Positions 9,385 to 17,958 are shown, counted from the stretch's first letter. The stretch: DNA of 64,000 nt from Geodermatophilus sp. DSM 44513 (GCF_032460525.1 NZ_CP135963.1:1550001-1614000); one strand, 5' to 3'. Numbers and translations are program-made. Notes: a model not told the origin generated them from the sequence alone.

Positions 9385-10154
9385 GCGGGCACCGCCGGTC
9401 GGGTCGTCTGCTGGGGGGTCACGGCGTCCTCCGTCGAGGCGAGGATCTCGGCCAGGTGCACGGTGCGCGTCCCCGACCGCAGCCGGGACAGCCCACCGCC
9501 GATGTGCATGAGGCAGGAGGCGTCACCGGCGGTGCACACCTCCGCGTGCGTGGACAGCACGTTGGCCATCTTGTCGGTCAGCATCGCCGTCGAGGTGTCG
9601 GAGTTCTTCACCGAGAACGTGCCGCCGAAGCCGCAGCACTGCTCGGCGGCCGGCAGCTCGACCAGCGTCAGGCCGCGGACGGCGCGCAGCAGCTGCAGCG
9701 GCCGGTCGCCCACCCGCAGCAGCCGCAGCGAGTGGCAGGTCGGGTGGTAGGTGACCCGGTGCGGGTAGTAGGCGCCGACGTCGGTCACGCCGAGCACGTC
9801 GACCAGGAACTGGGACAGCTCGTACGTGCGCCCGGCCAGCGCCTCGGCCTCGTCGGCCAGGGCGTGCTCCCCGGCCCGGCGCAGCACCAGGGCCTGCTGG
9901 TGGTGGATCGAGGCCACGCACGACCCGGACGGCGACACGATCGCCTCCGCCCCGGCGAAGGCGCGCACGTGGTTGGCCACGATCGGCACCGCCTCGCGCC
10001 GGTAGCCGGTGTTCACGTGCATTTGCCCGCAGCAGGCCTGACCCGGTGGGACGACGACCTCGTGGCCCAGCCGCTCCAGCAGCCTGGCCGTGGCCATCGC
10101 GACCTGCGGCGCCACCGTGTCGACCAGACACGTGGCGAAGAGTGCGACCCTCAT
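9381..10154 (-). CDS. lutA: LutA-type (Fe-S)-binding protein, CCG domains
   Basis: 257 residues with two cysteine-rich CCG domains: [12 protein letters not shown] near 40 and [12 protein letters not shown] near 190, as in GlpC/LutA proteins that bind an unusual Fe-S cluster. First gene of lutABC. ATG at 10154 follows GGAGGGAG in the coding orientation. No GntR-type lutR is adjacent; a small dyad sits just upstream. Confidence 0.92.
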   Translation of the reverse strand: MRVALFATCLVDTVAPQVAMATARLLERLGHEVVVPPGQACCGQMHVNTGYRREAVPIVANHVRAFAGAEAIVSPSGSCVASIHHQQALVLRRAGEHALADEAEALAGRTYELSQFLVDVLGVTDVGAYYPHRVTYHPTCHSLRLLRVGDRPLQLLRAVRGLTLVELPAAEQCCGFGGTFSVKNSDTSTAMLTDKMANVLSTHAEVCTAGDASCLMHIGGGLSRLRSGTRTVHLAEILASTEDAVTPQQTTRPAVPA

Positions 10155-10166
10155 GCGGCTCCCTCC

Positions 10167-10182
10167 CGGTCCGTCCGGACCG
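10167..10182. promoter_or_regulatory. Small dyad in the lutABC leader
   Basis: CGGTCC-GTCC-GGACCG lies 12-28 bases upstream of the lutA start, next to its ribosome-binding site. It could be an operator or merely a GC-rich hairpin. Confidence 0.25.
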
Positions 10183-10270
10183 CCGGCACCGGTCGCCCGG
10201 GCCGGGGTCCTCCCCGGGACTCTGCCACCATCGCCGCTGCGCCGCGCCGACGGCGGACGTGCGGTCGGGG

Positions 10271-10840
10271 TCAGTCGGCCTCGCGCTGCCGCTCGATCGC
10301 CTCCAGGACCGTCTTGCGGCCCTTCCCGAGGTCGCGCTCGGCCGTCTCGGCGCGGTCCAGCTGGGAGTCACCGGACATCCTGCCCACCCGCTCGCGCGCC
10401 TCGGTGGCCTTCAGGTCGACCAGCTCCGCGGCCTTGCGGGCCTCCTTGGCCGCGTCGGTGTTGGCCACGTGCTGCTCCTCGGATCCCTTCTTCCGGGCGT
10501 CGGTGGCCTGCTTCTCGTCGTCCGACAGCAGCTCCCAGGCGGCGTCGGGCAGGTACCGCCTCGTCCCGTCGGAGCCGCGCGCCCGGTCGCCGCCGTCGGC
10601 GGTGTGCCAGTCCTGGTCGCCCCACTCCTGCAGGTGCCGCTGCGACTCGGTGCGCTCGCCCTCGTGCCGGTAGCCGCCGCCCTGGGCCTCGTACTCCCGG
10701 GTGAGCAGCTGGCTCTTGCGCGCGCTCCACTGGCCGGGCTTCCCGCCGCGGTCGCCCGCCTTGATCTCCTCCTTGAGCCGCTCGCGCAGCTCGGGGTCCG
10801 TGTAGTCCGCCGCGTAGTCCTCTGCCGACTTCCCGCTCAT
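10271..10840 (-). CDS. Hydrophilic DUF5872-like protein
   Basis: 189 residues, highly charged and without membrane segments. The first half, LRERLKEEIKAGDRGGKPGQWSA then RKSQLLTREYEAQGGGY, matches the pattern I know as DUF5872. It is followed by the HxQEWGDQDWHTADG and YLPDAAWELLSDDEKQATDARKK blocks often found in such proteins. The C-terminal third is a predicted coiled coil rich in Ala, Glu and Arg. The ATG at 10840 was chosen because similarity begins right after it; the open frame extends 14 codons further. Function unknown; similar proteins are often small stress-associated DNA/RNA-binding-like proteins (inference). Confidence 0.7.
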   Translation of the reverse strand: MSGKSAEDYAADYTDPELRERLKEEIKAGDRGGKPGQWSARKSQLLTREYEAQGGGYRHEGERTESQRHLQEWGDQDWHTADGGDRARGSDGTRRYLPDAAWELLSDDEKQATDARKKGSEEQHVANTDAAKEARKAAELVDLKATEARERVGRMSGDSQLDRAETAERDLGKGRKTVLEAIERQREAD

Positions 10841-10865
10841 GGGCGCCCCGGTACCCGCGGTGGAG

Positions 10866-11174
10866 TCACTCCACCCCTGCACCGCGGCCGGTCAGGACGC
10901 GCGTGACGGCGGGGGAGGGCCGCAGCTCGACCGGGCGACCGGCCCGCTCGGCGGCCTCGACGTGGTCGAGCAGCAGCTCGACGCCGGGCGCGGACAGGGC
11001 GGTCACCGAGCGGGCGTCGATCCGGTCCACGCGCGCCGGCTCGCGTCCGTAGCGCGCCCAGAAGGCGTCGACGGCGGCGGCGTCCACCGCTCCGGCAAGG
11101 CACAGCAGCCGCCCACCGGTGGTGTTCAGCAGGCGCACGACGCCGCGCCGGGTGGCGGCACTGTCCGGGTCCAC
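10866..11174 (-). CDS. STAS-like domain protein
   Basis: 102 residues reading as one STAS-like domain: an initial strand (GGRLLCLAGAVDAAAV), VDRIDARSVTALSAPGVELLLDHV where anti-sigma antagonists carry the regulatory Asp-Ser, and a final helix with RPVELRPSPAVTRVL. No partner anti-sigma kinase is nearby. It lies 25 bp upstream of the DUF5872-like gene on the same strand and may be cotranscribed. A regulatory protein-protein interaction role is inferred. Confidence 0.65.
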   Translation of the reverse strand: MDPDSAATRRGVVRLLNTTGGRLLCLAGAVDAAAVDAFWARYGREPARVDRIDARSVTALSAPGVELLLDHVEAAERAGRPVELRPSPAVTRVLTGRGAGVE

Positions 11175-11281
11175 CGGCCCAGTGTGCGGCGCCCCGGGAG
11201 TTCACGCGGACGGTTCCCCGGTGTCGCCGGCCCGACGTAGCGTGCGGACGCTGTGACTCGTCGCCGACGGAGGAGAACCCG

Positions 11282-12988
11282 ATGAGGCCCCGTCCCCTGA
11301 CGGCCGTGACCGCGCCCGCGTGTCTGACCGTCCTCGCCCTCGCGACCGCCGCACCCGCGGCGGCCACCTCGACGCACGAGGCCGGCCCCCCGCCGGTCGA
11401 CGTGCAACTGCTGGCCTTCAACGACTTCCACGGCGCGCTGCAGCCGCCGTCCGGCTCCGGTGGGCGGGTGACGCTGGCCGACGGCAGCACCGTCGACGCC
11501 GGCGGCCTGGCCTCCTTCGCCACCCACCTGCGCCAGCTGGAGGCGGAGACGCCGAACAGCCTCACCGTCAGCAACGGCGACATGATCGGCGGCAGCCCGT
11601 TCCTGTCCGCGCTGTTCCGCGACGAGCCGACCGTGGACGCCATGGACGCCCTCGGTCTCGACGTGGCCACCGTGGGCAACCACGAGTTCGACGAGGGCGT
11701 CGACGAGCTCCTGCGGATCGTCGAGGGCGGCGCCTGCCACCCCGAGGACGGCTGCCTGGACGGCGACGGCTACGACGGGTCGGACGCCACCTGGCTGGCC
11801 GCCAACGTGGTGGTCCGCGACACCGGCGAGCCGATCCTCCCGCCGTACGTGGTGCACGAGTTCGACGGCGTGCAGGTCGGCGTCATCGGCCTGACCCTGG
11901 ACGAGACGCCGTCGATCGTCTCCGCCGAGGGCATCGCCGACAACGAGTTCCTCGACGAGGTCGCGACCATCAACCGCTACACCGCCGAGCTGCAGGCCGA
12001 CGGCGTCGAGGCGGTCGTGGTGTCGCTGCACGAGGGCGGGGAGGCCGGCGGTGGCCCGAACGCCTGCGAGGAGCCCACCGGCCCGGCCTTCGAGATCGCC
12101 GAGCGCGTCACCGACGCCGTGGACGTCGTCCTGACCGGCCACTACCACAACGGGTACGTGTGCCAGGGCGAGGACGAGGTCGACGGCAAGCTGGTCACCC
12201 AGGCGCTGTCCAACGGCCGGCTGATCACCGACGTCGACCTGAGCATCGACCGGCGCACCGGCGACGTCGTGGCCAAGGCCGCCGAGAACGTCGTCGTCAG
12301 CCGGGACGTCGCCCCCGACGCCGAGGCCCAGGCGCTGGTCGACCGCTACGCCGCGCTGGCCGAGCCGATCGCGAACGAGCCGGTCGGGGCGGTCACCGCC
12401 GACGTCCTGCGGGCGCAGGAGCCGCTGGTCGGCGACCTCGGCGGGGAGTCCCCGCTGGGCAACCTGATCGCCGACGCCCAGCTCGCCGCGACCGACGAGG
12501 AGGCCGGCGCGGTGGCGGCGTTCATGAACCCCGGCGGCGTCCGCGCGGACCTCACCCTGGCGTCCTCCGACGCCGGCGAGGGCGAGGGCGTGGTCACCTA
12601 CGGCGAGGCGTTCGAGGTGCAGCCGTTCAACAACCTGCTCACCACGCTGGACCTCACCGGCGCGCAGCTGTACGCGCTGCTGGACCAGCAGTTCGCCGTC
12701 GGCCGGGTGCTCGCCCCGTCGGACTCGGTGCGCTACACCGTCGCCGCGGACGGCAGCGCCGTGGTGCCCGGCTCGCTCACCATCGGCGGGACGGTGGTCG
12801 ACACCGCCGCCACGTACCGGATCACGGTGAACAACTTCCTGGCCGGGGGCGGTGACGGGTTCACCGTGCTCACCGAGGGGACGAACGCGGTCAACCAGCC
12901 CGGCTTCGACGTCGACGCCCTGATCGCGTACCTGTCCGGGGACCCGGTCGCCCCGCCGGCGACCGACCGGATCACCGTCGCCGGCTGA
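11282..12988 (+). CDS. Secreted 5'-nucleotidase/2',3'-cyclic phosphodiesterase (UshA-like)
   Basis: 568 residues. A cleavable signal peptide (hydrophobic 10-28, ATAAPAAA) precedes a metallophosphatase domain with LLAFNDFHG, SNGDMIGGSP, GNHEFDEG, and GHYHNGY metal ligands. The C-terminal nucleotidase domain contains GNLIADAQL, FMNPGGVRADL and YGEAFEVQPFNN. It hydrolyses extracellular nucleotides to recover phosphate and nucleosides. Start ATG at 11282 follows GGAGGAGAA. Monocistronic; no LPXTG-like anchor is seen, so it is probably released. Confidence 0.93.
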   Translation: MRPRPLTAVTAPACLTVLALATAAPAAATSTHEAGPPPVDVQLLAFNDFHGALQPPSGSGGRVTLADGSTVDAGGLASFATHLRQLEAETPNSLTVSNGDMIGGSPFLSALFRDEPTVDAMDALGLDVATVGNHEFDEGVDELLRIVEGGACHPEDGCLDGDGYDGSDATWLAANVVVRDTGEPILPPYVVHEFDGVQVGVIGLTLDETPSIVSAEGIADNEFLDEVATINRYTAELQADGVEAVVVSLHEGGEAGGGPNACEEPTGPAFEIAERVTDAVDVVLTGHYHNGYVCQGEDEVDGKLVTQALSNGRLITDVDLSIDRRTGDVVAKAAENVVVSRDVAPDAEAQALVDRYAALAEPIANEPVGAVTADVLRAQEPLVGDLGGESPLGNLIADAQLAATDEEAGAVAAFMNPGGVRADLTLASSDAGEGEGVVTYGEAFEVQPFNNLLTTLDLTGAQLYALLDQQFAVGRVLAPSDSVRYTVAADGSAVVPGSLTIGGTVVDTAATYRITVNNFLAGGGDGFTVLTEGTNAVNQPGFDVDALIAYLSGDPVAPPATDRITVAG

Positions 12989-13082
12989 CCCGGCACACCC
13001 CTGCGGCGGGCGCCGCCGGTCCGCGTGACCGGCGGCGCCCGCTGTCGTCGTGCCGCGGTCGCCGGGTGTCACAGTCGGGTCC

Positions 13083-13568
13083 GTGCCGCCCGAGCTGACC
13101 GTCCGCCCGCTGACCGAGGACGACCGCGAGCTGCTCCGCACCGCCACCCTGGCCAACCTGGACTGGGCGGGCACGCAGCGGTTCACCTCCCGGGACGTCG
13201 AGGAGACCCCCGCCTTCCGCCACTACACCGACCTCCGGCCGGAGCGCGGCGACCTCGGGTTCGTCGCCGAACGGGCCGGACGCACGGTGGGCGTGGTGTG
13301 GCTGCTGTTCCTCGGCAGCGACGACCCCGGGTACGGGTTCGTCGCCGACGGCGTCCCGGAGCTCGGCCTGTCCGTGTGGCCGGGCCACCGCGGGCAGGGG
13401 ATCGGCGGTCACCTGCTGCGCCGGGCCCTCGCCGAGTCCCGCCGGCGGGGGCTGCCGCGGGTCAGCCTGAGCGTGGAGCCGGCGAACCCCGCCGTTCACC
13501 TGTACCGCGCCGTCGGCTTCACTCCCGTGCCCGGTGCCGCGGACGGCACCCTCGCCGTCGACCTCTGA
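13083..13568 (+). CDS. GNAT-family N-acetyltransferase
   Basis: 161 residues with a typical GNAT fold. The beta4 strand VPELGLSVWPGHRGQGIGGHLL includes the acetyl-CoA pyrophosphate loop R/Q-x-x-G-x-G/A, and the NPAVHLYRAVGF block marks the C-terminal helix. The GTG start at 13083 gives a compact domain; the open frame upstream has no similarity. Substrate unknown. It converges on the reverse transcriptase gene with 10 bp between stop codons. Confidence 0.87.
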   Translation: MPPELTVRPLTEDDRELLRTATLANLDWAGTQRFTSRDVEETPAFRHYTDLRPERGDLGFVAERAGRTVGVVWLLFLGSDDPGYGFVADGVPELGLSVWPGHRGQGIGGHLLRRALAESRRRGLPRVSLSVEPANPAVHLYRAVGFTPVPGAADGTLAVDL

Positions 13569-13578
13569 CGACGGCGGC

Positions 13579-14898
13579 TCAGCTCCAGTCGATGCGGGCG
13601 GCCAGCCCCTGCAGCCGGGCGCCGAGCACCGGGTCCAGCGACGCGGCCCAGGCCACCCGGCCGAGGACGTGGTCCCGGAAGGTCGCCGGGTCGTGCCCGC
13701 GGGTCTGCCCGGCCCAGCCGTGCCGGGCGCAGTTGTGCAGCAGTGCCCGCAGCGCGTCCCGCTCCGGACGGGGCAGGGTCGGCCGGGCGTTCACGACGGT
13801 GCCGAGCACCCGCTGCCGCGACGCCGCCCCCGCCACGCGGGTCTTGGCCGGGTTGACCCGGAACCCCTCCTCGGCGGCGATCGCGGCCACCCGCCCGGCG
13901 AACCGTCGCCACCCGGTGCGGTGGTCGCCGCTGAAGGTCAGGTCGTCGACGTAGCGGGTGTAGCGGGCGCCGGAGGCGGCGGCCAGGCCGGCCAGCCGGC
14001 GGTCGAGCCGGAAGCAGACGAGGTTCGCCAGCGCCGGCGAGGTCGGGGCGCCCTGCGGCAGGTGCGGGGCCGCCAGCCGCGCCCCCAGCCGCCGGTGCCG
14101 GTCCCGGGCGTCGACCCCGGCCGGCCGCGGCAGCGCCTGCCACACCGACGCCGGCGCGGTGGTGGTCACCAGGCCGGTGACCAGGTGGGCGACCGGCTCG
14201 GTCAGCCCCACGGTGCCCTGCAGCAGCCCCCACACCCGCGGCGCGGACACCGACGCGAAGAACGCCTCCAGGTCCATGCCCAGCACGACCGCGCTGCCGG
14301 CGTGCGGCGCGGCCGCCGTCCGCACCGACCGGCCCGGCACGCACCCGTGGGCGGCGTCGTGCACCGGCACGGGGCCCAGCACGTGCCGCAGCAGCCGCCG
14401 CTGCACCTCCTTGAGTCGCGGCTTGGGCTCGGCGAGCAGCCGCAGGCCGCCGCGACGCTCCACGGTGTGCCAGCGGTAGTGCCGCAGCGGCTCGTCGGCC
14501 GTGCGTTCCAGCCCCCGGACGTCGGCGAACCAGGCCAGCTCCCCCTGGTCGAGGTCGAGCAGCCGGGCCAGGGCGGCGGCGTCGGGCAGCGGGACGACGC
14601 CGAACCGGTCGCGCACCACGGAGGTCGCGCGCGGCCGGCGCCGGAGGACGCGCGGTCGGTCCTCGACCTGCGCCCACCCGGTCGTCGCCGCGACGAACAG
14701 CGCCAGCTCCCGCGGCCGGTCGGCCGGCGCCGTGGCGTGGGCGTCCAGCACCTCCCCGACGACCGTCCCGACCCAGCGCGGAGCGCGCGGGTACCCGAGG
14801 GACACCGCGACCCGGCGGACCATCGTCCGCCGCGACCACGGCCCGGCCAGCAGCGCCGTCGCCACCCCGGACGCCAGGACCGGGGGGTGCGCGGTCAC
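13579..14898 (-). CDS. Retron-type reverse transcriptase
   Basis: 439 residues from the GTG at 14898. RT motifs in order: LRLLAEPKPRLKEVQRRLL (about 152-170), HDAAHGCVPGRS (180-191), VVLGMDLEAFFASVS with catalytic Asp209, LPQGAPTSPALANLVC (280-295), YTRYVDDLTFSG (catalytic YVDD at 316-319), then GFRVNPAKTRV and RQRVLGTVVN, where many retron RTs have VTG. A roughly 130-residue N-terminal extension including LAWFADVRGLER resembles, from memory, myxobacterial-type retron RTs. The open frame extends to 15147, but that part overlaps a structured leader and reads as non-coding. No adjacent effector is obvious. A DGR or group II intron RT is less likely: no maturase domain and no repeat pairs. Confidence 0.85.
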   Translation of the reverse strand: MTAHPPVLASGVATALLAGPWSRRTMVRRVAVSLGYPRAPRWVGTVVGEVLDAHATAPADRPRELALFVAATTGWAQVEDRPRVLRRRPRATSVVRDRFGVVPLPDAAALARLLDLDQGELAWFADVRGLERTADEPLRHYRWHTVERRGGLRLLAEPKPRLKEVQRRLLRHVLGPVPVHDAAHGCVPGRSVRTAAAPHAGSAVVLGMDLEAFFASVSAPRVWGLLQGTVGLTEPVAHLVTGLVTTTAPASVWQALPRPAGVDARDRHRRLGARLAAPHLPQGAPTSPALANLVCFRLDRRLAGLAAASGARYTRYVDDLTFSGDHRTGWRRFAGRVAAIAAEEGFRVNPAKTRVAGAASRQRVLGTVVNARPTLPRPERDALRALLHNCARHGWAGQTRGHDPATFRDHVLGRVAWAASLDPVLGARLQGLAARIDWS

Positions 14899-14933
14899 GG
14901 GCGTGCGCGGCGAGGGAGGCAGCCACTCCCCGA

Positions 14934-15135
14934 GGGAGACGCCATCTCGTGCGCGGAGCGCACCTCCTGGCGGCTGGTGCCGTGCCTGGCTCGCTGCGGT
15001 GCCCCGGGGTTGCCCCGGGGAGACCGGCTGACGCCGGTCGTCCTGCCCTCCCCGCCGCGCACGGGCAGCACGGTAGCGGCCGGAGCCGCATCCGTGCTGC
15101 TCACGGACGGGTGACGCACGGTTGCGCCGTCTCCC
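14934..15135 (-). ncRNA. Candidate retron msr-msd RNA upstream of the reverse transcriptase
   Basis: The 202-nt segment is bounded by complementary 8-base ends, CGTCTCCC (15128-15135) and GGGAGACG (14934-14941), placed as a1/a2 repeats would be; in transcript sense the outer CCC/GGG can extend the stem past a bulge. Inside are a strong hairpin at 15065-15100 (9-bp stem GCAGCACGG, 2x2 internal loop, 5-bp stem GCGGC, tetraloop), GACCGGC-N4-GCCGGTC (15022-15039), CCCCGGGG-N3-CCCCGGGG (15002-15020) and GTGCGC-N3-GCGCAC (14949-14963). Right after a1 the transcript reads GGCGC, leaving candidate branching guanosines. Position and length fit a retron RNA. The msr/msd boundary cannot be assigned by eye, and an attenuator is the alternative. 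Confidence 0.45.
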
Positions 15136-15190
15136 GGGCTCCTGCACCGTGCCACGGGCGGGGGCGCCGCAGGACGAGGGAGTGCGACGG

Positions 15191-15478
15191 GTGGACGAGC
15201 CGGACCCGCGGCCGCGCAGCCGCTACGAGCGGGCCGTCGAGCAGGGGCGGCAGCGCCACCGGGCGGACGAGCGCGCCTGGATGGAGCAGTACCTCAGCGA
15301 GCCGTTCGGCTCCTTCCTGGTCACGCAGCTCGCCTGGGGCGCCCTCGGCTTCGTCCTCGGTCTCGTGCTCGGCAGCTGGACCTGGGCCGTGGTCAACGCC
15401 GTCGTCTTCACCGGTGCGGGGCTGGTCGGCCGCGCGTGGGTCCGCCGGCGGTGCGCGCGGGACGCCGGGCGGGAGTAG
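15191..15478 (+). CDS. Small two-helix membrane protein, unrecognised
   Basis: 95 residues. A charged N-terminal 45 residues (PRPRSRYERAVEQGRQRHR...) precede two hydrophobic helices, LVTQLAWGALGFVLGLVL and AVVNAVVFTGAGLVGRAW, joined by a short loop, ending in an Arg-rich tail. GTG at 15191 follows GAGGGAG with 8 bases spacing. Divergent from the retron-like locus, so it is not an obvious effector of it, although two-helix membrane proteins serve as effectors in some retrons. Function unknown. Confidence 0.7.
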   Translation: MDEPDPRPRSRYERAVEQGRQRHRADERAWMEQYLSEPFGSFLVTQLAWGALGFVLGLVLGSWTWAVVNAVVFTGAGLVGRAWVRRRCARDAGRE

Positions 15479-15481
15479 CGG

Positions 15482-17053
15482 TCAGGACGGCGTCAGGTCG
15501 GTGCTGTGCAGCACCCGCCCCCCGACGTCGCGCAGCTCCACGGTCATCACGCCGCTGCTGCCGTCGATGCGCACGTGCCCGAGGAACTGCGAGGAGGCGT
15601 TGGGCTCCTCGCCGGCCCGTGCCCCGGTCTTCGAGAACACCACCCGCGGCCCGAAGGTCGCGTCCAGGTCGTTGGGCCCGAAGGTGCCGGCGTGCAGCGG
15701 GCCGGTGACGAACTCCCAGAACGGGTCGAAGTCGGGGAACGCGGCCCGCTCGGGGGAGTAGTGGTGCGCGGCGGTGTAGTGGACGTCGGCGGTCAGCCAC
15801 ACCACGTTGCGGACGCCGTGCCGCTTGAGGTCGGACAGCAGCCGGGCGATCTCGGTCTCCCGGCCCAGCGGCCGCCCGGGGTCGCGGTTGGCGATGCCCT
15901 CCTGCGCGACCTCGCCGTCGGGCACCACCAGCCCGAGCGGCATGTCGGAGGCGACCACCTTCCACAGCGCCCGCGACGTCCGCAGCCGGCGGGACACCCG
16001 GGCCAGCTGCTCCTCGCCCATGATCCGCGTCTCCGGCCCCGCGGTGGCCAGGTTGGCGGTGTTCGGCCCGCGGTGGGTGCGCAGGTCCAGCGCGACGACG
16101 TCCACCAGCGGCCCGTGGGGCAGCACCCGCTCGATCCGGTCGCCGGCGATCGGCGTGTACTCGCGGAAGGCCTGCCGGGCGCGGGCGGCCAGCGTGTCGA
16201 CGTCCCGGACGGTGTACCGCTCGTCGGTGAGCACCTCGCCGGGGTACCAGTTGTTGGTGACCTCGTGGTCGTCCCACTGGACGACCAGCGGCACCTCGGC
16301 GGCCATGGCGCGCACGTTGGCGTCGAGCAGGTTGTAGCGGTACTGGCCGCGGTACTCGTCGAGGGTCTCGGCGACCTTGCTCTTCTCCGGCGTGACCACG
16401 TTGCGCCACACCGAGCCGTCGGGCAGCTGCACGCTCTCCTGCAGCGGCCCGTCGGCGTACACGTTGTCCCCGGAGTGCAGGAAGAAGTCCGGCTCCAGCC
16501 GGCGGACCGCCTCGAAGCCGGTCATCCCGCCGGTGTCGGGGTTGATGCCCCACCCCTGACCGGCCACGTCCCCGGACCACGCGAAGCTGACGTCCCGCCG
16601 GTCGCGCGGCGCGGTCCGGAACCGGCCGACCAGCGGCTCGCCGAGGCGCCCGCCGTCGTCGAACCGCACCCGGTAGAACAGCTCCGTCCCGGCCGGCAGG
16701 CCGTCCAGGTGCACCCGCCCGGTGTGGTCGGTGTCCGGTCCCACGTCCAGCGACCAGTGCCCGCGCGGACGCCGGAAGTCCGCCGTCGCGGCCACCTCGA
16801 CCAGCATCCGGGCCGGGCGGTCGGTCTTGGACCAGACCACCGCCGAGCGGGCCCGGACGTCACCGCTCTGCACGCCCCAGCGCGCCTCGGGCCGGGACCG
16901 CAGCAGCGCCGGGGCGCCCAGCGCGGCCGGCGCGGGGCCGCCCAGGGCGCCCAGGCCCACCCCGGCGCCGAGCACCGCGGCGCCCTGCAGCAGGTGCCGG
17001 CGGGACAGGCCGGAGGCGCCGGGGGGACGGCGGTCGTCGGGGGAGAGGGACAC
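15482..17053 (-). CDS. phoD: PhoD-family alkaline phosphatase/phosphodiesterase
   Basis: 523 residues. A Tat signal peptide opens the protein (GLSRRHLLQGAAVLGAG). A PhoD N-terminal Ig-like domain (RWGVQSGDVRARSAVVWSKT) is followed by the metallophosphatase domain with FLHSGDNVYADGP, WDDHEVTNNW, ALDLRTHRGP and WLTADVHYTAAH, which bind Fe3+ and Ca2+. The enzyme is exported folded and releases phosphate from phosphoesters. The GTG start at 17053 places the twin-Arg near residue 18; the open frame upstream encodes an unrelated repeat. Probably phosphate-regulated (see repeats upstream). Confidence 0.92.
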   Translation of the reverse strand: MSLSPDDRRPPGASGLSRRHLLQGAAVLGAGVGLGALGGPAPAALGAPALLRSRPEARWGVQSGDVRARSAVVWSKTDRPARMLVEVAATADFRRPRGHWSLDVGPDTDHTGRVHLDGLPAGTELFYRVRFDDGGRLGEPLVGRFRTAPRDRRDVSFAWSGDVAGQGWGINPDTGGMTGFEAVRRLEPDFFLHSGDNVYADGPLQESVQLPDGSVWRNVVTPEKSKVAETLDEYRGQYRYNLLDANVRAMAAEVPLVVQWDDHEVTNNWYPGEVLTDERYTVRDVDTLAARARQAFREYTPIAGDRIERVLPHGPLVDVVALDLRTHRGPNTANLATAGPETRIMGEEQLARVSRRLRTSRALWKVVASDMPLGLVVPDGEVAQEGIANRDPGRPLGRETEIARLLSDLKRHGVRNVVWLTADVHYTAAHHYSPERAAFPDFDPFWEFVTGPLHAGTFGPNDLDATFGPRVVFSKTGARAGEEPNASSQFLGHVRIDGSSGVMTVELRDVGGRVLHSTDLTPS

Positions 17054-17170
17054 GGGCGGCTCCGTCCTCGAGGTGCTCGGTCGGGACCCACGCTGCTGCG
17101 CCCGGCGGACCCCGGGACGACGCCCGGGTGCACGGCCCGGGAGGACCGGGTGAACAGCGGTGCCGGCGAT

Positions 17171-17215
17171 GTCCGGAGAGGCCACGTCCGGAGGGGCCAC
17201 GTCCAGAGAGGGCAC
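17171..17215. repeat. Three 15-bp direct repeats between phoD and the secreted-protein gene
   Basis: Units GTCCGGAGAGGCCAC, GTCCGGAGGGGCCAC and GTCCAGAGAGGGCAC are exactly adjacent. They lie in the divergent intergenic region, about 120 bp upstream of phoD. Role unknown; repeated regulator contacts are possible. Confidence 0.6.
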
Positions 17216-17223
17216 GGGCCGCT

Positions 17224-17245
17224 GACAGGTCCGTCACAGGTTCGG
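17224..17245 (-). promoter_or_regulatory. PHO-box-like 11-bp direct repeat
   Basis: On the phoD coding strand two 11-base units share the core ACCTGT (CCGAACCTGTG and ACGGACCTGTC). PhoP of streptomycetes binds 11-bp direct repeats upstream of phoD-type genes, but its consensus (GTTCACC) is only loosely matched here. Confidence 0.3.
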
Positions 17246-17299
17246 GACCGATGCTCGTCTGGACGGCTGGGCCCACCGGCCGCGGAACAGGAGACCACC

Positions 17300-17878
17300 A
17301 TGCGCAGGAAGTTGGTCGTCGCCGCAACAGCCGGCGCGCTGACGCTCACCGGGCTGGCCGTGGCCGTCCCGGCCGTGGCCGCCACCGAGGAGACCGACGG
17401 CACGTCGACCACGGTCGTCGACCGCATCAAGGACGCGCTCTCGGGCCTGGTGGACGACGGGTCGATCACCCAGGAGCAGGCCGACGAGGTCGCCACCACG
17501 CTCAGCGAGGCCGGTCCCGGCTGGCACGGCGGCCACCACGGCGGCTGGCGCGGCCTGGACACCGCGGCCGAGACGCTCGGCATGACCGAGGACGAGCTGC
17601 GGACCGCCCTCGACGCCGAGGGCGCCACGCTGGCGCAGGTCGCCGAGGACCAGGGCGTCGAGGTCGACACCCTCGTCGACGCGCTCGTCACCGCCATGCA
17701 GGAGGGCATCGCCCAGGCCGTCGAGGACGGCGGCATGCCGCAGGAGGTCGCCGACGAGCGGCTGGCCGGCCTGGAGGAGAAGGTCACCGAGTGGGTCAAC
17801 TCGGCCCAGGAGGACCGCCCGTGGGGCGGCCGCGGTGGCTGGGGCGGCTGGGGCGGGCCCGACCGCGACCAGGACTGA
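17300..17878 (+). CDS. Secreted protein of unknown function, Gly/Trp-rich end
   Basis: 192 residues. A signal peptide (MRRKLVVAATAGALTLTGLAVAVPAVAA) precedes a mature, mostly helical acidic protein. It contains a VDDGSITQEQADEVATTL helix-turn motif and a later copy-like helix (GGMPQEVADERLAGLEEKV), resembling YckD-type secreted proteins. GWHGGHHGGWRG may bind metal, and the C-terminus is GGRGGWGGWGG. AACAGGAGA precedes the ATG. Divergent from phoD. No enzyme motif is visible. Confidence 0.75.
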   Translation: MRRKLVVAATAGALTLTGLAVAVPAVAATEETDGTSTTVVDRIKDALSGLVDDGSITQEQADEVATTLSEAGPGWHGGHHGGWRGLDTAAETLGMTEDELRTALDAEGATLAQVAEDQGVEVDTLVDALVTAMQEGIAQAVEDGGMPQEVADERLAGLEEKVTEWVNSAQEDRPWGGRGGWGGWGGPDRDQD

Positions 17879-17891
17879 CCCGACGGCACGA

Positions 17892-17925
17892 GAACGGCGC
17901 CGCCCCGGCTGGGGCGGCGCCGTTC
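17892..17925 (+). terminator. Strong stem-loop terminator
   Basis: Perfect 15-bp stem GAACGGCGCCGCCCC with a GGCT loop, 14 bases after the stop of the secreted-protein gene. It insulates that gene from the iron-box promoter that follows. Confidence 0.88.
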
Positions 17926-17958
17926 CGCTGTCCGCCGGGTCTGGACGCCGCTGTCGGC

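Noticed and set aside
14899..15147. Reverse transcriptase start at 15147, giving 522 residues
   Set aside because: The extra 83 residues are Arg/Gly/Pro-rich, overlap the structured leader and carry no RT similarity; GTG at 14898 fits better.
15191..15478. Two-helix membrane protein as retron effector
   Set aside because: Some retrons use two-helix effectors, but this gene is divergent, with its own ribosome-binding site, and cannot share the RT transcript.
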